Assembly: GCF_004303025.1 (NCBI RefSeq)
Contig: NZ_PJQW01000017.1
Coordinates: 1-59,793 of the forward strand
Length of the DNA: 59,793 nucleotides
Direction of reading: 5' to 3'
From: Flavobacterium sp. J27
GTDB taxonomy: Bacteria; Bacteroidota; Bacteroidia; Flavobacteriales; Flavobacteriaceae
Positions 8,472-16,735 of this stretch are shown piece by piece; position 1 is the first letter of the stretch; each line of letters begins with the position of its first letter. The notes below the pieces were generated by a model, which saw only the letters and a program-made list of their open reading frames with translations, was not told the DNA's origin and did not search any database. Position numbers and translations under genes: made by a program.

Positions 8472-9191
8472 CTAACTTATCGCATCATGAAAAATAATAC
8501 CTAATGTGTGTCTATTACCCGATTTGACTTCACTTACTCCGTGTTTCATATTTACTCGGTAATATCCTTTACTTCCTTTTTCAGGTTTAAAGTTAGTAGT
8601 AAAAATCAGCATATCGCCTTTTGTAGGTTTCAACACAATTGCTTTAGATTGCGCTCTCGGAATTTGTTGTGTCATTACAAATTCTCCTCCTGTAAAATCT
8701 GAATCGGGCTCATCTAAAACAAATACAATTTGAATTGGAAAATAAATTGTGCCATATAAATCTTGATGCAAGGTATTAAATCCATCTTTGTTATATTTTA
8801 GAATCAAAGGTGTAGCTTTATCTTGTCCGTTTTGGAGGCATTTTTCTAATAATTCAGTATGTAGTAATGGGAATTGAAGCTCCATTTTTAAGGACTTGAA
8901 CCAAGTATTAGCGATTGGTACTAATTTTGTATAAATGTTGGTACGAAGAGTTTCAATGATTTCTGGTAAGGGGTAATTGAAATACTTGTATTCTCCTAAA
9001 CCAAAGCGATAACGTTCCATTGTTACTGTTTTTCGATATAAATTGGGGTTGTTATAATTGGTTTTCAATAGTTCACATTGTTCGTTTGAAAGTACTTTTG
9101 GAACAATAGTATAACCGTTTTGATGCATTTCTTCGGTTACTAAATACCAATTAATGGCGTCTATTTTTGCTACAATAGTTTTCATGTTCAA
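8472..9191 (-). CDS. 2OG-Fe(II) oxygenase, likely DNA-damage repair type (PF09859-like)
   Basis: A 239-residue cytoplasmic dioxygenase. The iron ligands are visible as H142 and D144 in FNTLHQDLYG and H217 in NMKHGVSEV, with R227 (SGNRHTLGIIF) to bind 2-oxoglutarate. The overall pattern, including FTGGEFVMTQQIPRAQSK and the KGDMLIFTTNFKP strand, matches the Oxygenase-NA family proposed to reverse alkyl damage in nucleic acids. Its neighbours agree: an Ada-type zinc domain follows 2 bases downstream, and its start overlaps an alpha/beta hydrolase stop by 4 bases. Enzymatic role is from family knowledge, not shown here. Confidence 0.85.
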   Translation of the reverse strand: MNMKTIVAKIDAINWYLVTEEMHQNGYTIVPKVLSNEQCELLKTNYNNPNLYRKTVTMERYRFGLGEYKYFNYPLPEIIETLRTNIYTKLVPIANTWFKSLKMELQFPLLHTELLEKCLQNGQDKATPLILKYNKDGFNTLHQDLYGTIYFPIQIVFVLDEPDSDFTGGEFVMTQQIPRAQSKAIVLKPTKGDMLIFTTNFKPEKGSKGYYRVNMKHGVSEVKSGNRHTLGIIFHDAIS

Positions 9192-9910
9192 TTATTAGCT
9201 ATTTCTAAAAAGATAGCACACAATTCATTGGGCTGACTAAAAAAAGGAGAATGACTGGTATGCATTTTGTATATTTTTGTACATGGAGTTTCATGATACA
9301 TTTTTTGTTGAATGTAAGGTGTTACCGCTTTGTCTTGTGTACATTCTATGTAAAATCTTGGAACACTTCCGTAATTTTTTTCAGTTAATTCCAAAGGTGT
9401 TTTTCCTGTTTCAGCACTTTCGTGACCCAATAACATTCTCGCCATTTGATAAATAGTATCTTCGCAATCATGATAAAGTCCTTCTTTGTAAATTTCTGGT
9501 TGTAGGGTATGTGAATTGGTTTCAGGATATCTTGTTACATATGGTTTTAGCACGCTGTTTAGGTCTTGAGAAGAATACGCAGCTTGTGTTTTACCATTAG
9601 GAATTAAATAAGCCGCTAAATAGATTAATTTCTCAATTTTTTCTGACCGATATTCTGCAAGTTGCGAAATCATGATTCCGTTTTTGCTATGTCCTACCAG
9701 AATTACTTTTTCTTCTATACTGTCGATAAGTTCACAAAGTTTTTCAACTGTAGTTTTTAGATTTACATTTTGAATAGGCGTTTTATCTCTACCCATTCCA
9801 GGTAAATCAATGGCATAAACGGTATGACCTTGGTTTTCAAGAATAGGTACTACTTTATGCCAGTTCCAAGCGCAATGCCAAGAGCCATGAATTAAAATAA
9901 ATGTTTTCAT
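9188..9910 (-). CDS. Alpha/beta hydrolase
   Basis: A 240-residue cytoplasmic hydrolase resembling the plant methylesterase / hydroxynitrile lyase branch (LIHGSWHCAWNWHKVVPILE near the N-terminus supplies the oxyanion loop). The nucleophile is S75 in LVGHSKNG, where Asn stands in the usual second Gly position. A C-terminal Asp (ECTQDKAVTP) and His (HTSHSPFF, about H220) complete a triad. The substrate is unknown. It is the first gene of the minus-strand unit leading to the oxygenase and Ada-type protein, overlapping the former by 4 bases. Confidence 0.85.
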   Translation of the reverse strand: MKTFILIHGSWHCAWNWHKVVPILENQGHTVYAIDLPGMGRDKTPIQNVNLKTTVEKLCELIDSIEEKVILVGHSKNGIMISQLAEYRSEKIEKLIYLAAYLIPNGKTQAAYSSQDLNSVLKPYVTRYPETNSHTLQPEIYKEGLYHDCEDTIYQMARMLLGHESAETGKTPLELTEKNYGSVPRFYIECTQDKAVTPYIQQKMYHETPCTKIYKMHTSHSPFFSQPNELCAIFLEIANN

Positions 9911-10037
9911 GAAGAATAATTTATGATATTGAGATGCAAAGATTAGGTTTATATTGGCTAAAAAAAATCCGAAACTTGCGGTATTTAAGAAAGTATTGTT
10001 TTAGGCATGCAGTTTTACACGAACATACATTAAAATA

Positions 10038-10077
10038 TAAAAAATTCCTTACTATGTGATAGTTAGGAATTTTTTTT
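10038..10077 (-). terminator. Intrinsic terminator downstream of the DoxX-like gene
   Basis: ATTCCT-T-ACTA pairs with TAGT-T-AGGAAT around the loop TGTGA; A-runs and T-runs flank both sides. On the minus strand it closes the DoxX-like gene that ends at 10157. Confidence 0.75.
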
Positions 10078-10156
10078 AATGGAAAATAAAGGTTAAAATA
10101 GTAATCTTATAGATATGATCAATTAAATGATTAAAAATGTTTTTAGTACTGATACT

Positions 10157-10525
10157 TTAAGTTGTTTTTAGACTATGTAATCTAATATAACTCACATAAG
10201 ATGCTATTAAAATTGCAAGAAAAACAAATCCTGCAATGACTTTTTCTGTTGGATCTCCTACTGCAAAATGAGCTAACGAAGCTGAAGCAAACATGATAGT
10301 AAAACCAGTGTATGCTATTTCTTTTGATAATCTTGAGGGTAACCAAAGCATGATTGCTCCAATAAATTTTGTAATTCCTAATTCTATTCTAAAATAATCT
10401 GGAAACCCTAAATGTTGCATTGAAACTTTTACTTCAGGTTTTAATAATGTTTCAAAACCAATAAATAGCATCATTGCTGAAATAATTCCTGTTGTAACGT
10501 AGTACGTTATTTTTGTTCTTTTCAT
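10157..10525 (-). CDS. DoxX-like family membrane protein
   Basis: A 122-residue integral membrane protein with four hydrophobic helices and the DoxX-like pattern (MLFIGFETLLKPEVKVSMQH; LGFPDYFRIELGITKFIGAI; SLAHFAVGDP). Family members are poorly understood; several are linked to redox or thiol stress. It is divergent from an HxlR-type repressor with a clear palindromic site between them, so the pair is probably a repressor and its target, induced by electrophiles or oxidants if it follows known HxlR systems. Confidence 0.85.
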   Translation of the reverse strand: MKRTKITYYVTTGIISAMMLFIGFETLLKPEVKVSMQHLGFPDYFRIELGITKFIGAIMLWLPSRLSKEIAYTGFTIMFASASLAHFAVGDPTEKVIAGFVFLAILIASYVSYIRLHSLKTT

Positions 10526-10569
10526 TTTCTTAATTTATAATTTATATCATTACAAAAATATTTATATTT

Positions 10570-10622
10570 ACTTTCTAAAATATAGTACTTTCCAAAATGT
10601 AAGTAGTTACTTTTTGGAAAGT
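10570..10622. promoter_or_regulatory. HxlR-type operator cluster
   Basis: The divergent DoxX/HxlR gap contains TACTT-N10-AAGTA (10586-10605), plus an 11-bp inverted repeat ACTTTCCAAAA (10587-10597) / TTTTGGAAAGT (10612-10622). A third half-site, ACTTTCTAAAA (10570-10580), repeats the first with one mismatch at a 17-base period. Paired TACTT-type dyads are usual for HxlR regulators. Confidence 0.7.
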
Positions 10623-10642
10623 TTCTAAGTGAAATATTAAAA

Positions 10643-11005
10643 ATGTCAGTAAATAAATTAGAATTAACTCCAAAGGAATGTACAAATAGTTTATCGGCTA
10701 CGGAAGATGCCTTATATGTTCTTGGAGGCAGATGGACTATAAGAGTAATGATTGCTGTTTTAGGAGGACATACACGATTTAATGATTTGCAACGATCACT
10801 AAACAGTATATCAGCAAAAGTGTTATCAAATGAATTGAAAAAATTAGAAGCTAATCATTTAATAGAAAGAAAAGTATTTGCAGAACATATTCCTGTTTTG
10901 GTAGAATATGTGCCAACCGATTACAGTCAGTCATTAAAAGATATTATTACAGCTTTGGCAGAATGGGGAAAAACACACAAAAAAAAGATAACTTACAACG
11001 AATAG
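10643..11005 (+). CDS. HxlR family transcriptional regulator
   Basis: A 120-residue winged-helix regulator. The HxlR core is clear: ALYVLGGRWTIRVMIAVLGG, TRFNDLQRSLNSISAKVLSN, ELKKLEANHLIERKV, then YVPTDYSQSLKDIITAL. One cysteine near residue 13 (KECTNSLSAT) sits where redox-sensing HxlR proteins carry their reactive thiol, so oxidant or electrophile sensing is plausible. It is transcribed away from a DoxX-like gene, and a multi-part palindrome in the 117-base gap is the likely binding site for autoregulation and control of that gene. Confidence 0.9.
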   Translation: MSVNKLELTPKECTNSLSATEDALYVLGGRWTIRVMIAVLGGHTRFNDLQRSLNSISAKVLSNELKKLEANHLIERKVFAEHIPVLVEYVPTDYSQSLKDIITALAEWGKTHKKKITYNE

Positions 11006-11231
11006 ATAGAAGTCAAGTATATAAAAGAAATGTGTTATAGAATTCTTTTTAGGATTTGAATTATCAAGTTTTTTAATTAGTTTTAAATATATTTCTTATT
11101 TATTTCAAGTCTTTGTTTATTCTTAGAAAATTTTACAGATTTTTTCTATTAAAAACAGTATTTTTTCTAGTATATTTTTTTTAAAAATTATTATTAGATA
11201 TACCATTTGTTTTGGTTAAATGGTCTGTTTT

Positions 11232-11621
11232 CTATTTTACCACTGTTGCTTCAAGTTCTATTTTTAATGTTTCGAAAAGACTTTTAACTTCTAATACAGT
11301 AGACGTTTGTTTTATTTTATTTGTTGTAATCCAGTCTTGTATTATGTCGAAATTTTCAAATAGTTCGGAGTTTGAAGTAGTGTAAATATTTAGGCGTACT
11401 ATGTTTTTTAATTCATAATTAGCACTGCTAATTACTTTTTCTAAATTTTGTATAGCTTGGATTAGTTGCGAACGCATACTTTCCTTGCTAGATATGCCTT
11501 CATCATTTATTGCCGTTTGTCCTGAAACGTATAAAGTACTTTCAATGTTTTTTACATCTATTGCTTGTACATAATTTCTTGCGTCTTGCCAAGTCCATGG
11601 ATTGATAATTTGTTTTTTCAT
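11232..11621 (-). CDS. RidA / YjgF family protein
   Basis: A 129-residue protein of the RidA superfamily, which forms trimers and hydrolyses reactive enamine/imine intermediates or related compounds. Family features seen are the DVKNIESTLYVSGQTAIN strand-loop, the central QLIQAIQNLEKVISSANYEL helix with IVRLNIYTT, and a C-terminal LKIELEATVV strand. The Arg of the imine deaminase motif (R-x-C/N-x-E near the C-terminus) is not obvious, so it may be a non-archetypal member. It lies 76 bases downstream of a Crp/Fnr regulator on the same strand. Confidence 0.85.
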   Translation of the reverse strand: MKKQIINPWTWQDARNYVQAIDVKNIESTLYVSGQTAINDEGISSKESMRSQLIQAIQNLEKVISSANYELKNIVRLNIYTTSNSELFENFDIIQDWITTNKIKQTSTVLEVKSLFETLKIELEATVVK

Positions 11622-11697
11622 TTTTGTCTTTTTTAATAAAGTTTATTAATGCAAAATTATCAACGGTTTTGTAAAATGATTGTGACCAAAATCACTT

Positions 11698-12270
11698 TTA
11701 AAGGTTCTTTCGTTTATATAACCTACTAAGTGTTTCTCTTGAAACCCCTAAATAAATTGCTATTACAGATTTTGGTATTCTATTTGCAAGTGTAGGGTAT
11801 AATTTTAGGAATTGTTCATATTTCTCTTTTGGAGTAGACTTCAGTAGTGATAATATTCTTTTTTGACTAGCAATATGACCTTTTATGGATTTCTCAAGAA
11901 AATAGTTAGCTAAATGATATTTGCTTAAAATAGATAAATACGAATCATAACTCAAACTATATACTTCAGTATCTTCAAGGCATTGGAGCATTAATGTAGC
12001 TTTGGTTTTATTATAAAAAGCAGAAAAGTCTGTTTCCCACCAATTTTCAAATGCAAATGATAAAATAAATTCTTTAGCATTACTGTCAAAGTGAGAGAGT
12101 TTTACTAACCCTAAATGTATGAAATAAACATCCTGAACCATATCATTCTCACTAATGATAAAATCTCCTTTTTTGTATTTTTGATGTTTAAAAACAGTAC
12201 TCAGTTTTATATTTTCTTCATCTGTTAAGTTTTCAAAAATACCAATGTTATTTTTTAGAATAGTGTTCAT
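11698..12270 (-). CDS. Crp/Fnr family transcriptional regulator (second copy)
   Basis: A 190-residue regulator with an N-terminal cyclic-nucleotide-type beta-roll (YKKGDFIISENDMVQDVYFI, then HLGLVKLSHFD) and a C-terminal winged helix (RIPKSVIAIYLGVSRETLSR). It has the same architecture as the regulator at 165-764 but is clearly divergent in sequence. Many Bacteroidota carry several such proteins of unknown effector. It is followed by ridA-like 11232-11621, which it may regulate or be co-transcribed with. The 384-base upstream region carries no other gene. Confidence 0.88.
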   Translation of the reverse strand: MNTILKNNIGIFENLTDEENIKLSTVFKHQKYKKGDFIISENDMVQDVYFIHLGLVKLSHFDSNAKEFILSFAFENWWETDFSAFYNKTKATLMLQCLEDTEVYSLSYDSYLSILSKYHLANYFLEKSIKGHIASQKRILSLLKSTPKEKYEQFLKLYPTLANRIPKSVIAIYLGVSRETLSRLYKRKNL

Positions 12271-12654
12271 TTTGTATTAAGTTTCTAAATAAATATTGAA
12301 TTACTCATATTCAAGCAGAACTGCAAGCATACATTTGCTAGAGTTTTTAAATTTGTTTTTCTCAAATATACCGTTTTCTGTTTTTGTTTTAAAAAAAGAG
12401 GACCAAAATAGGATGAAGATTTTTAGAAAATAAATTCTTTTGAAATTTTAAGTTTTAGTTCCTCTTTAAAGTAAATTATTTAAATAAAAAAATAATTTAG
12501 AATAAAAGCCGATAAAATTATCACAATTAGATAGTTAAATTTTTGAAAAAAAATGTTTCCTTTTTGATCATTCATGAAAACTTCAAATGGTATTTAGGTT
12601 AAAATCCCTAAGTAAAAAAAAATATTACTTATATTAGAGCCAAAATTTCCAAGC
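12271..12654. other. 384-bp intergenic region between divergent genes
   Basis: This AT-rich stretch separates the Crp/Fnr gene (minus) from the T9SS gene (plus). Apart from the promoter-like segment near its right end (12594-12637), I see no open frame or hairpin of note. Confidence 0.6.
12594..12637 (+). promoter_or_regulatory. Promoter-like segment with TTAGG-N8-CCTAA dyad
   Basis: TTAGG (12594-12598) and CCTAA (12607-12611) form an inverted pair upstream of an A-run and TATATTAG (12630-12637), a variant -7 element. The gene starts at 12655, leaving a short leader. The arrangement echoes 5746-5814. Confidence 0.45.
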
Positions 12655-14610
12655 ATGCAGAAAAATTACTTTACCTTAAAACATTCATTTTTTATATTTT
12701 TTTGCTTATTTTTTTATAAGATATCTAACTCCCAAACTTGGCAATGGGCAATTGATGGTGGTTCAAACAATCAAATTAGTGGTACAGAAAAAACGATAGA
12801 TATGCTTAATGATCCTCAAGGTAATTTATATTTTTTAAGCACTATTGGAAAAATAGGACTTCAACTTGATGGTATGCCATTAACCGCTTACGATGGTGGT
12901 TCAAATAGAGATTATTTAATTGCTAGCTATGATTGCAACGGTACATATCGTTGGAATAAGGTTATTGGAGGACCAAGTACCGATAGAATAGAGAACTTAC
13001 AAGTTGATGGAGCTGGAAACATTTATGTGTCTGGAACTGTCTATAATTCTTCGCAAAACTTTTCTGTACATTTTGATACCGATTCTATTATCCCTTTTTC
13101 TGTTTTACCCGATGTAAATAAAAAAAATTTATTTTTACTTAAATACAATCCTGATGGTGTATTTCAATGGTTAAGAATGCCACAACAGGATAATGTGTCA
13201 ATTACTGAAGCGTTTAGTCATAGTCTTGGTCTAGGTGTACAAACAGATATACAAGGGAATAGTTATTGGCTTTGTCTTGTGCCACCTGGAACTTATGCAG
13301 AAGGGGCTTTTGTAAATAATACAGCGGGAGATCATTTTTTTATTTTTAAATATGATACTTACGGAACATTTCTTGAGGCAATACCCTTACAATTTGAATT
13401 GATAGGTGTTTTAGATGAATTTAAATTTTTAAGAAACTCTAACACAGGTGGGTTTTACATAGGTGGTACTTTTGATCCCGATAATGGTATAATTACAGTA
13501 GGTGACCAAAATATTAATTCCAATATGTATTTAGTGGCTTTTGATAGTAATGGAAATTATATTTGGAAAATAGAAAATGACCCTAACATTTTTGGAAAGA
13601 TAACCGATTTCTGTATAGATAGCAATAATGATATTTATATTACAGGAAGTGGACTAGCAGGGGATAGTTTTGCAGGTCAAACATTTACTTCAAATCAACC
13701 ACATATGTTTCCTTATATTATTAAAATTGATGATTTAGGGCAAGGCATATGGTCTACTAATGCAGAAACATTAGCAGCATCTGACGGAAACGCTATTGTA
13801 ATAAATAATAATGAAATAGCAATAACGGGGCAACATGCTAGTATAACTTGGGATGATGTTACTCTTACTCAGCAGCCTAATGCGTTTTATGATGTTTTTT
13901 TTGCACGATTTAATAAAAGTGATGGAACTATAATAAGTCTTGAAGACTTAGAGAGCAATTTTGGTGCTTCAGAATTTGGGTATGCATTGTCTTCTGATAA
14001 CAATAATAACTATTACCTAGGAGGGAACTTTAATGGTTATTTATATTTTAATGGTGATACATTTAGCGCATCTTGGGAAGATTTTTTTGTTGCAAAATAT
14101 GGTAGTGCTAACTGTCCTTGTGTTTCACCCCAACCTAGTTTTTCTTTTAGTCAAGACGGTCAAAATGAGCAAACCTTTACATTTAACTATAGTGGATCAC
14201 TTCCATACGATTCAATCATTTGGGATTTTGATGATGGAAATACATCAATAGAAGGAAATCCGCAACATACTTTTAACAATTTAGATACCTATAACGTATG
14301 TGTTACTGCAACGAATAGTTGTGGTAGTCAAAGTTACTGTTATGAGATAAACAACATGTTGAACACAGATGACTTTAGATTTGCTAATACATCTGTATAT
14401 CCAAATCCATTTAACAACTCCATTACTGTAAGTACTGATTCAAATTTAAAATATAAGATTTATTCTCTTTTAGGTGTAGAAATAACTTCAGGAAATATCA
14501 TTTCTGGTAAGACTGAGTTATTCTTGTCAAAATATTCTGCTGGATATTATTTACTTCAGTTAGAAAATGAAAATGGAAACATAAAGATTATGAAAATTCT
14601 AAAAAAATAA
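12655..14610 (+). CDS. T9SS-exported PKD-domain protein with C-terminal sorting domain
   Basis: A 651-residue secreted protein. A signal peptide (residues 1-26, ending NSQTW) precedes about 450 residues of repeated strand-loop units with GDGAGNIYVSG-like and DSNGNYIWK-like motifs, which look like SBBP-type beta-propeller repeats. Then comes a PKD domain (IIWDFDDGNTSIEGNPQHTF) with a Cys pair, and a type A T9SS sorting domain at the end (SVYPNPFNNSITVS through MKILKK). It would cross the outer membrane by T9SS and be attached to or released from the cell surface. The role is unknown; adhesion or binding is likely. Confidence 0.92.
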   Translation: MQKNYFTLKHSFFIFFCLFFYKISNSQTWQWAIDGGSNNQISGTEKTIDMLNDPQGNLYFLSTIGKIGLQLDGMPLTAYDGGSNRDYLIASYDCNGTYRWNKVIGGPSTDRIENLQVDGAGNIYVSGTVYNSSQNFSVHFDTDSIIPFSVLPDVNKKNLFLLKYNPDGVFQWLRMPQQDNVSITEAFSHSLGLGVQTDIQGNSYWLCLVPPGTYAEGAFVNNTAGDHFFIFKYDTYGTFLEAIPLQFELIGVLDEFKFLRNSNTGGFYIGGTFDPDNGIITVGDQNINSNMYLVAFDSNGNYIWKIENDPNIFGKITDFCIDSNNDIYITGSGLAGDSFAGQTFTSNQPHMFPYIIKIDDLGQGIWSTNAETLAASDGNAIVINNNEIAITGQHASITWDDVTLTQQPNAFYDVFFARFNKSDGTIISLEDLESNFGASEFGYALSSDNNNNYYLGGNFNGYLYFNGDTFSASWEDFFVAKYGSANCPCVSPQPSFSFSQDGQNEQTFTFNYSGSLPYDSIIWDFDDGNTSIEGNPQHTFNNLDTYNVCVTATNSCGSQSYCYEINNMLNTDDFRFANTSVYPNPFNNSITVSTDSNLKYKIYSLLGVEITSGNIISGKTELFLSKYSAGYYLLQLENENGNIKIMKILKK

Positions 14611-14647
14611 AAAATCCACTTTATATACAAATAGTGTTTGTTTATGT

Positions 14648-15180
14648 TTAGATAGTATATATCCAATTTATTTCGGATTCAATCCAGTATGGTCCTTCTA
14701 GATCGGTTTTATCGTAATCGCCAAACATTATTTCAACTATTTCAAGTTGATTGTTTTCATATTTAAATAGTCTATAAAAGGGTCTTGATAAGATATATAA
14801 CAGTCATGATTATTTGGTTTTGAAAGCCAATTTATTTTTCTCCAATATCTTAAATATCTATTTCCTTCAATCACTAATTTAAGAACAATCACATCATCTG
14901 TACCAAAACACTGGTCCATTTTATCATTACTAGAAGCAAAATTAGAATTCAAAAATAAAGCATATATATATTCCAAATCAGATTTGTTCTCAAGATTTGT
15001 TAAATCAACTAAACCGTTAGTAGCAAATAAAGAATGAATGATATTTTTTATTTTATTTAAAAGCTAGAGTAAATTCTCCTCTTTGTTATCTATCCATTTC
15101 TTTTTATTTCTCATTAATTTCTTACTTAGCTTTACTTTTGGAGAATATTTCTTAAGGAAGCTTTCTGTAACAAATGTCAA
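14648..15180 (-). pseudogene. Decayed gene with nonsense codon and 2-bp frameshift
   Basis: Three aligned frames on the minus strand read as one protein of about 175 residues: LTFVTESFLKKYSPKVKLSK up to a TAG at 15064-15066, continuing LLNKIKNIIHSLFATNGLVD to NHDCYI, then shifting frame in a TATATAT run near 14805 and continuing LSRPFYRLFKYENNQLEIVE to INWIYTI and a stop at 14648. Removing 2 bases from the TA run restores the frame. No ATG opens it; the left limit at 15180 is a TTG. I do not recognise the family. Conceptual composition (many Asn, Lys, Trp, Tyr) resembles small immunity-type proteins, but this is a guess. Confidence 0.7.
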
Positions 15181-15256
15181 ATTTGATTATTCAAAATATA
15201 CTTTTTTTTAGCTTTATTTCCGAAATGAAAGGTAGAGGTGTAATTTTTAACTAGTA

Positions 15257-15286
15257 TTGTTTACGTGTTTTTTTTGTTTATATTTG
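15257..15286 (+). promoter_or_regulatory. Promoter of the fluoride riboswitch / CLC transcript
   Basis: TTG at 15257-15259, a 19-base spacer, then TATATTTG at 15279-15286 match the Bacteroidota consensus. The expected start about seven bases later lies right at the 5' edge of the riboswitch. Confidence 0.8.
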
Positions 15287-15297
15287 TATTTCAAATT

Positions 15298-15352
15298 CGG
15301 CAATGAGGTCTGCCTTAAACCGTTCCACTCGGGACTGATGACATCTACTTTT
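15298..15352 (+). ncRNA. Fluoride riboswitch (crcB motif)
   Basis: The sequence CGGCAATGAGGTCTGCC, followed by AAACCGTTCC, a short loop, GGGA and CTGATGACATCTAC, reproduces the crcB motif in order: the GGC-AUG-GCC first stem, the AAAC pseudoknot strand, the second stem and the CUGAUGAC-UCUAC closing strand. It senses free fluoride and turns on the gene behind it. The 41 bases between aptamer and ATG have no clear terminator, so control is probably translational. The adjacent CLC-type transporter supports the call. Confidence 0.92.
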
Positions 15353-15393
15353 AATGGCTTATGCTACAATAGAATCATTTATTTTAAGGCAAT

Positions 15394-16698
15394 ATGAATA
15401 ATACAAAGCGTATAAAATTTTTAACCTCATTTGAGCAAATACCTTCATTAATTTATCTTTTAAAATGGATTTTTATTTGCTTGATATTAGGAATTATAGC
15501 AGGAAGTATTTCCGCTTTTTTTCTTTTAAGTTTGGAATGGGTAACAGATTGGAGAGAATCACATTTATGGATTATAGCGTTGTTACCCGTTGGAGGTTTT
15601 GTTATTGGTTTATCCTATCATTTGTATGGAAATAGTGTTGTAAAAGGAAACAATTTATTGCTTGAAGAATTTCATTCACCCAAAAAAATAATTCCATTTA
15701 GAATGGTTCCACTTGTTTTGTTTGGAACACTTTTAACCCATTTTTTTGGTGGTTCAGCAGGCCGAGAAGGAACGGCAGTACAAATTGGTGGCGCTGTTGC
15801 CGATAGATTCACAAAGATTTTAAAATTATCAAAAAGAGATAGACAAATAGTTTTAATTGCGGGTATAAGTGCCGGTTTTGCTTCTGTTTTTGGAACTCCT
15901 TTAGCGGGAGGAATTTTTGCATTGGAAGTACTCATTTTGGGTAGAATTCGTTTAGATGCTATAATTCCAAGTTTTATGGCTGCTGTTTTTGCTGATTATT
16001 TCTGTCAATTTTGGAATGTTACTCATACGAAATATAATGTTAATTTTGTAGTTGAAATGACACCAGTAAATCTTCTGTGGTCTTTATTAGCAGGCATTAT
16101 TTTTGGGTTGGTCGCTATGTCTTTTTCTAAATTAACTCATTTTTGGAACAACCTTTTTAAAAACAATATAAAATACCCACCGCTTCGTCCCGTTATTGGA
16201 GGAACGATTTTAGCTATCGTCATATATTGTATGGGAACTACAAAATATATTGGATTAGGAATACCAACGATTATAGACGCGTTTAATACAAATTTAAATT
16301 CATATGATTTTCTATTAAAAATGTTGTTCACATCGTTTACGCTAGGTGCTGGTTTTAAAGGAGGGGAAGTAACCCCTTTGTTTTATATTGGAGCTACTTT
16401 AGGAAATGTTTTAATTTGGTTTATTCCATTACCAATGGATTTACTAGCTGGGATGGGATTTGTGGCAGTTTTTGCAGGTGCTACCAATACTCCTATAGCT
16501 TGTACGATTATGGGACTCGAACTTTTTGGGATAGAATCTGGTGTTTTTATTGCGCTGGCTTGTTCTACCGCATATTTATTTTCTGGGCATTCAGGTGTGT
16601 ATTCTTCTCAAATTATAGGAAGTCCAAAACATAATTTATACATGCGAGAAAAAGGCTTGTCTTTATCTGAAATTGAAAAGAAAAGAAAGCAAAAGTAA
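15394..16698 (+). CDS. eriC: CLC-type fluoride/proton antiporter (CLC-F, EriC-F)
   Basis: A 434-residue polytopic inner-membrane protein of the CLC family. The selectivity region differs from chloride CLCs in the way seen in fluoride exporters: VVKGNNLLLEEFHSP in place of GSGIP, and GGSAGREGTAVQIGG, where Thr replaces the Pro of GREGP while the gating Glu is kept. Later motifs are GFASVFGTPLAGGIFALEVL and GAGFKGGEVTPLFYIGATLG. A fluoride riboswitch and a good promoter sit directly upstream, so the protein most likely expels fluoride in exchange for protons when fluoride accumulates. Confidence 0.93.
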   Translation: MNNTKRIKFLTSFEQIPSLIYLLKWIFICLILGIIAGSISAFFLLSLEWVTDWRESHLWIIALLPVGGFVIGLSYHLYGNSVVKGNNLLLEEFHSPKKIIPFRMVPLVLFGTLLTHFFGGSAGREGTAVQIGGAVADRFTKILKLSKRDRQIVLIAGISAGFASVFGTPLAGGIFALEVLILGRIRLDAIIPSFMAAVFADYFCQFWNVTHTKYNVNFVVEMTPVNLLWSLLAGIIFGLVAMSFSKLTHFWNNLFKNNIKYPPLRPVIGGTILAIVIYCMGTTKYIGLGIPTIIDAFNTNLNSYDFLLKMLFTSFTLGAGFKGGEVTPLFYIGATLGNVLIWFIPLPMDLLAGMGFVAVFAGATNTPIACTIMGLELFGIESGVFIALACSTAYLFSGHSGVYSSQIIGSPKHNLYMREKGLSLSEIEKKRKQK

Positions 16699-16735
16699 AG
16701 GACTTTATACTGATAGTGAAATAGAGGACACCTTA

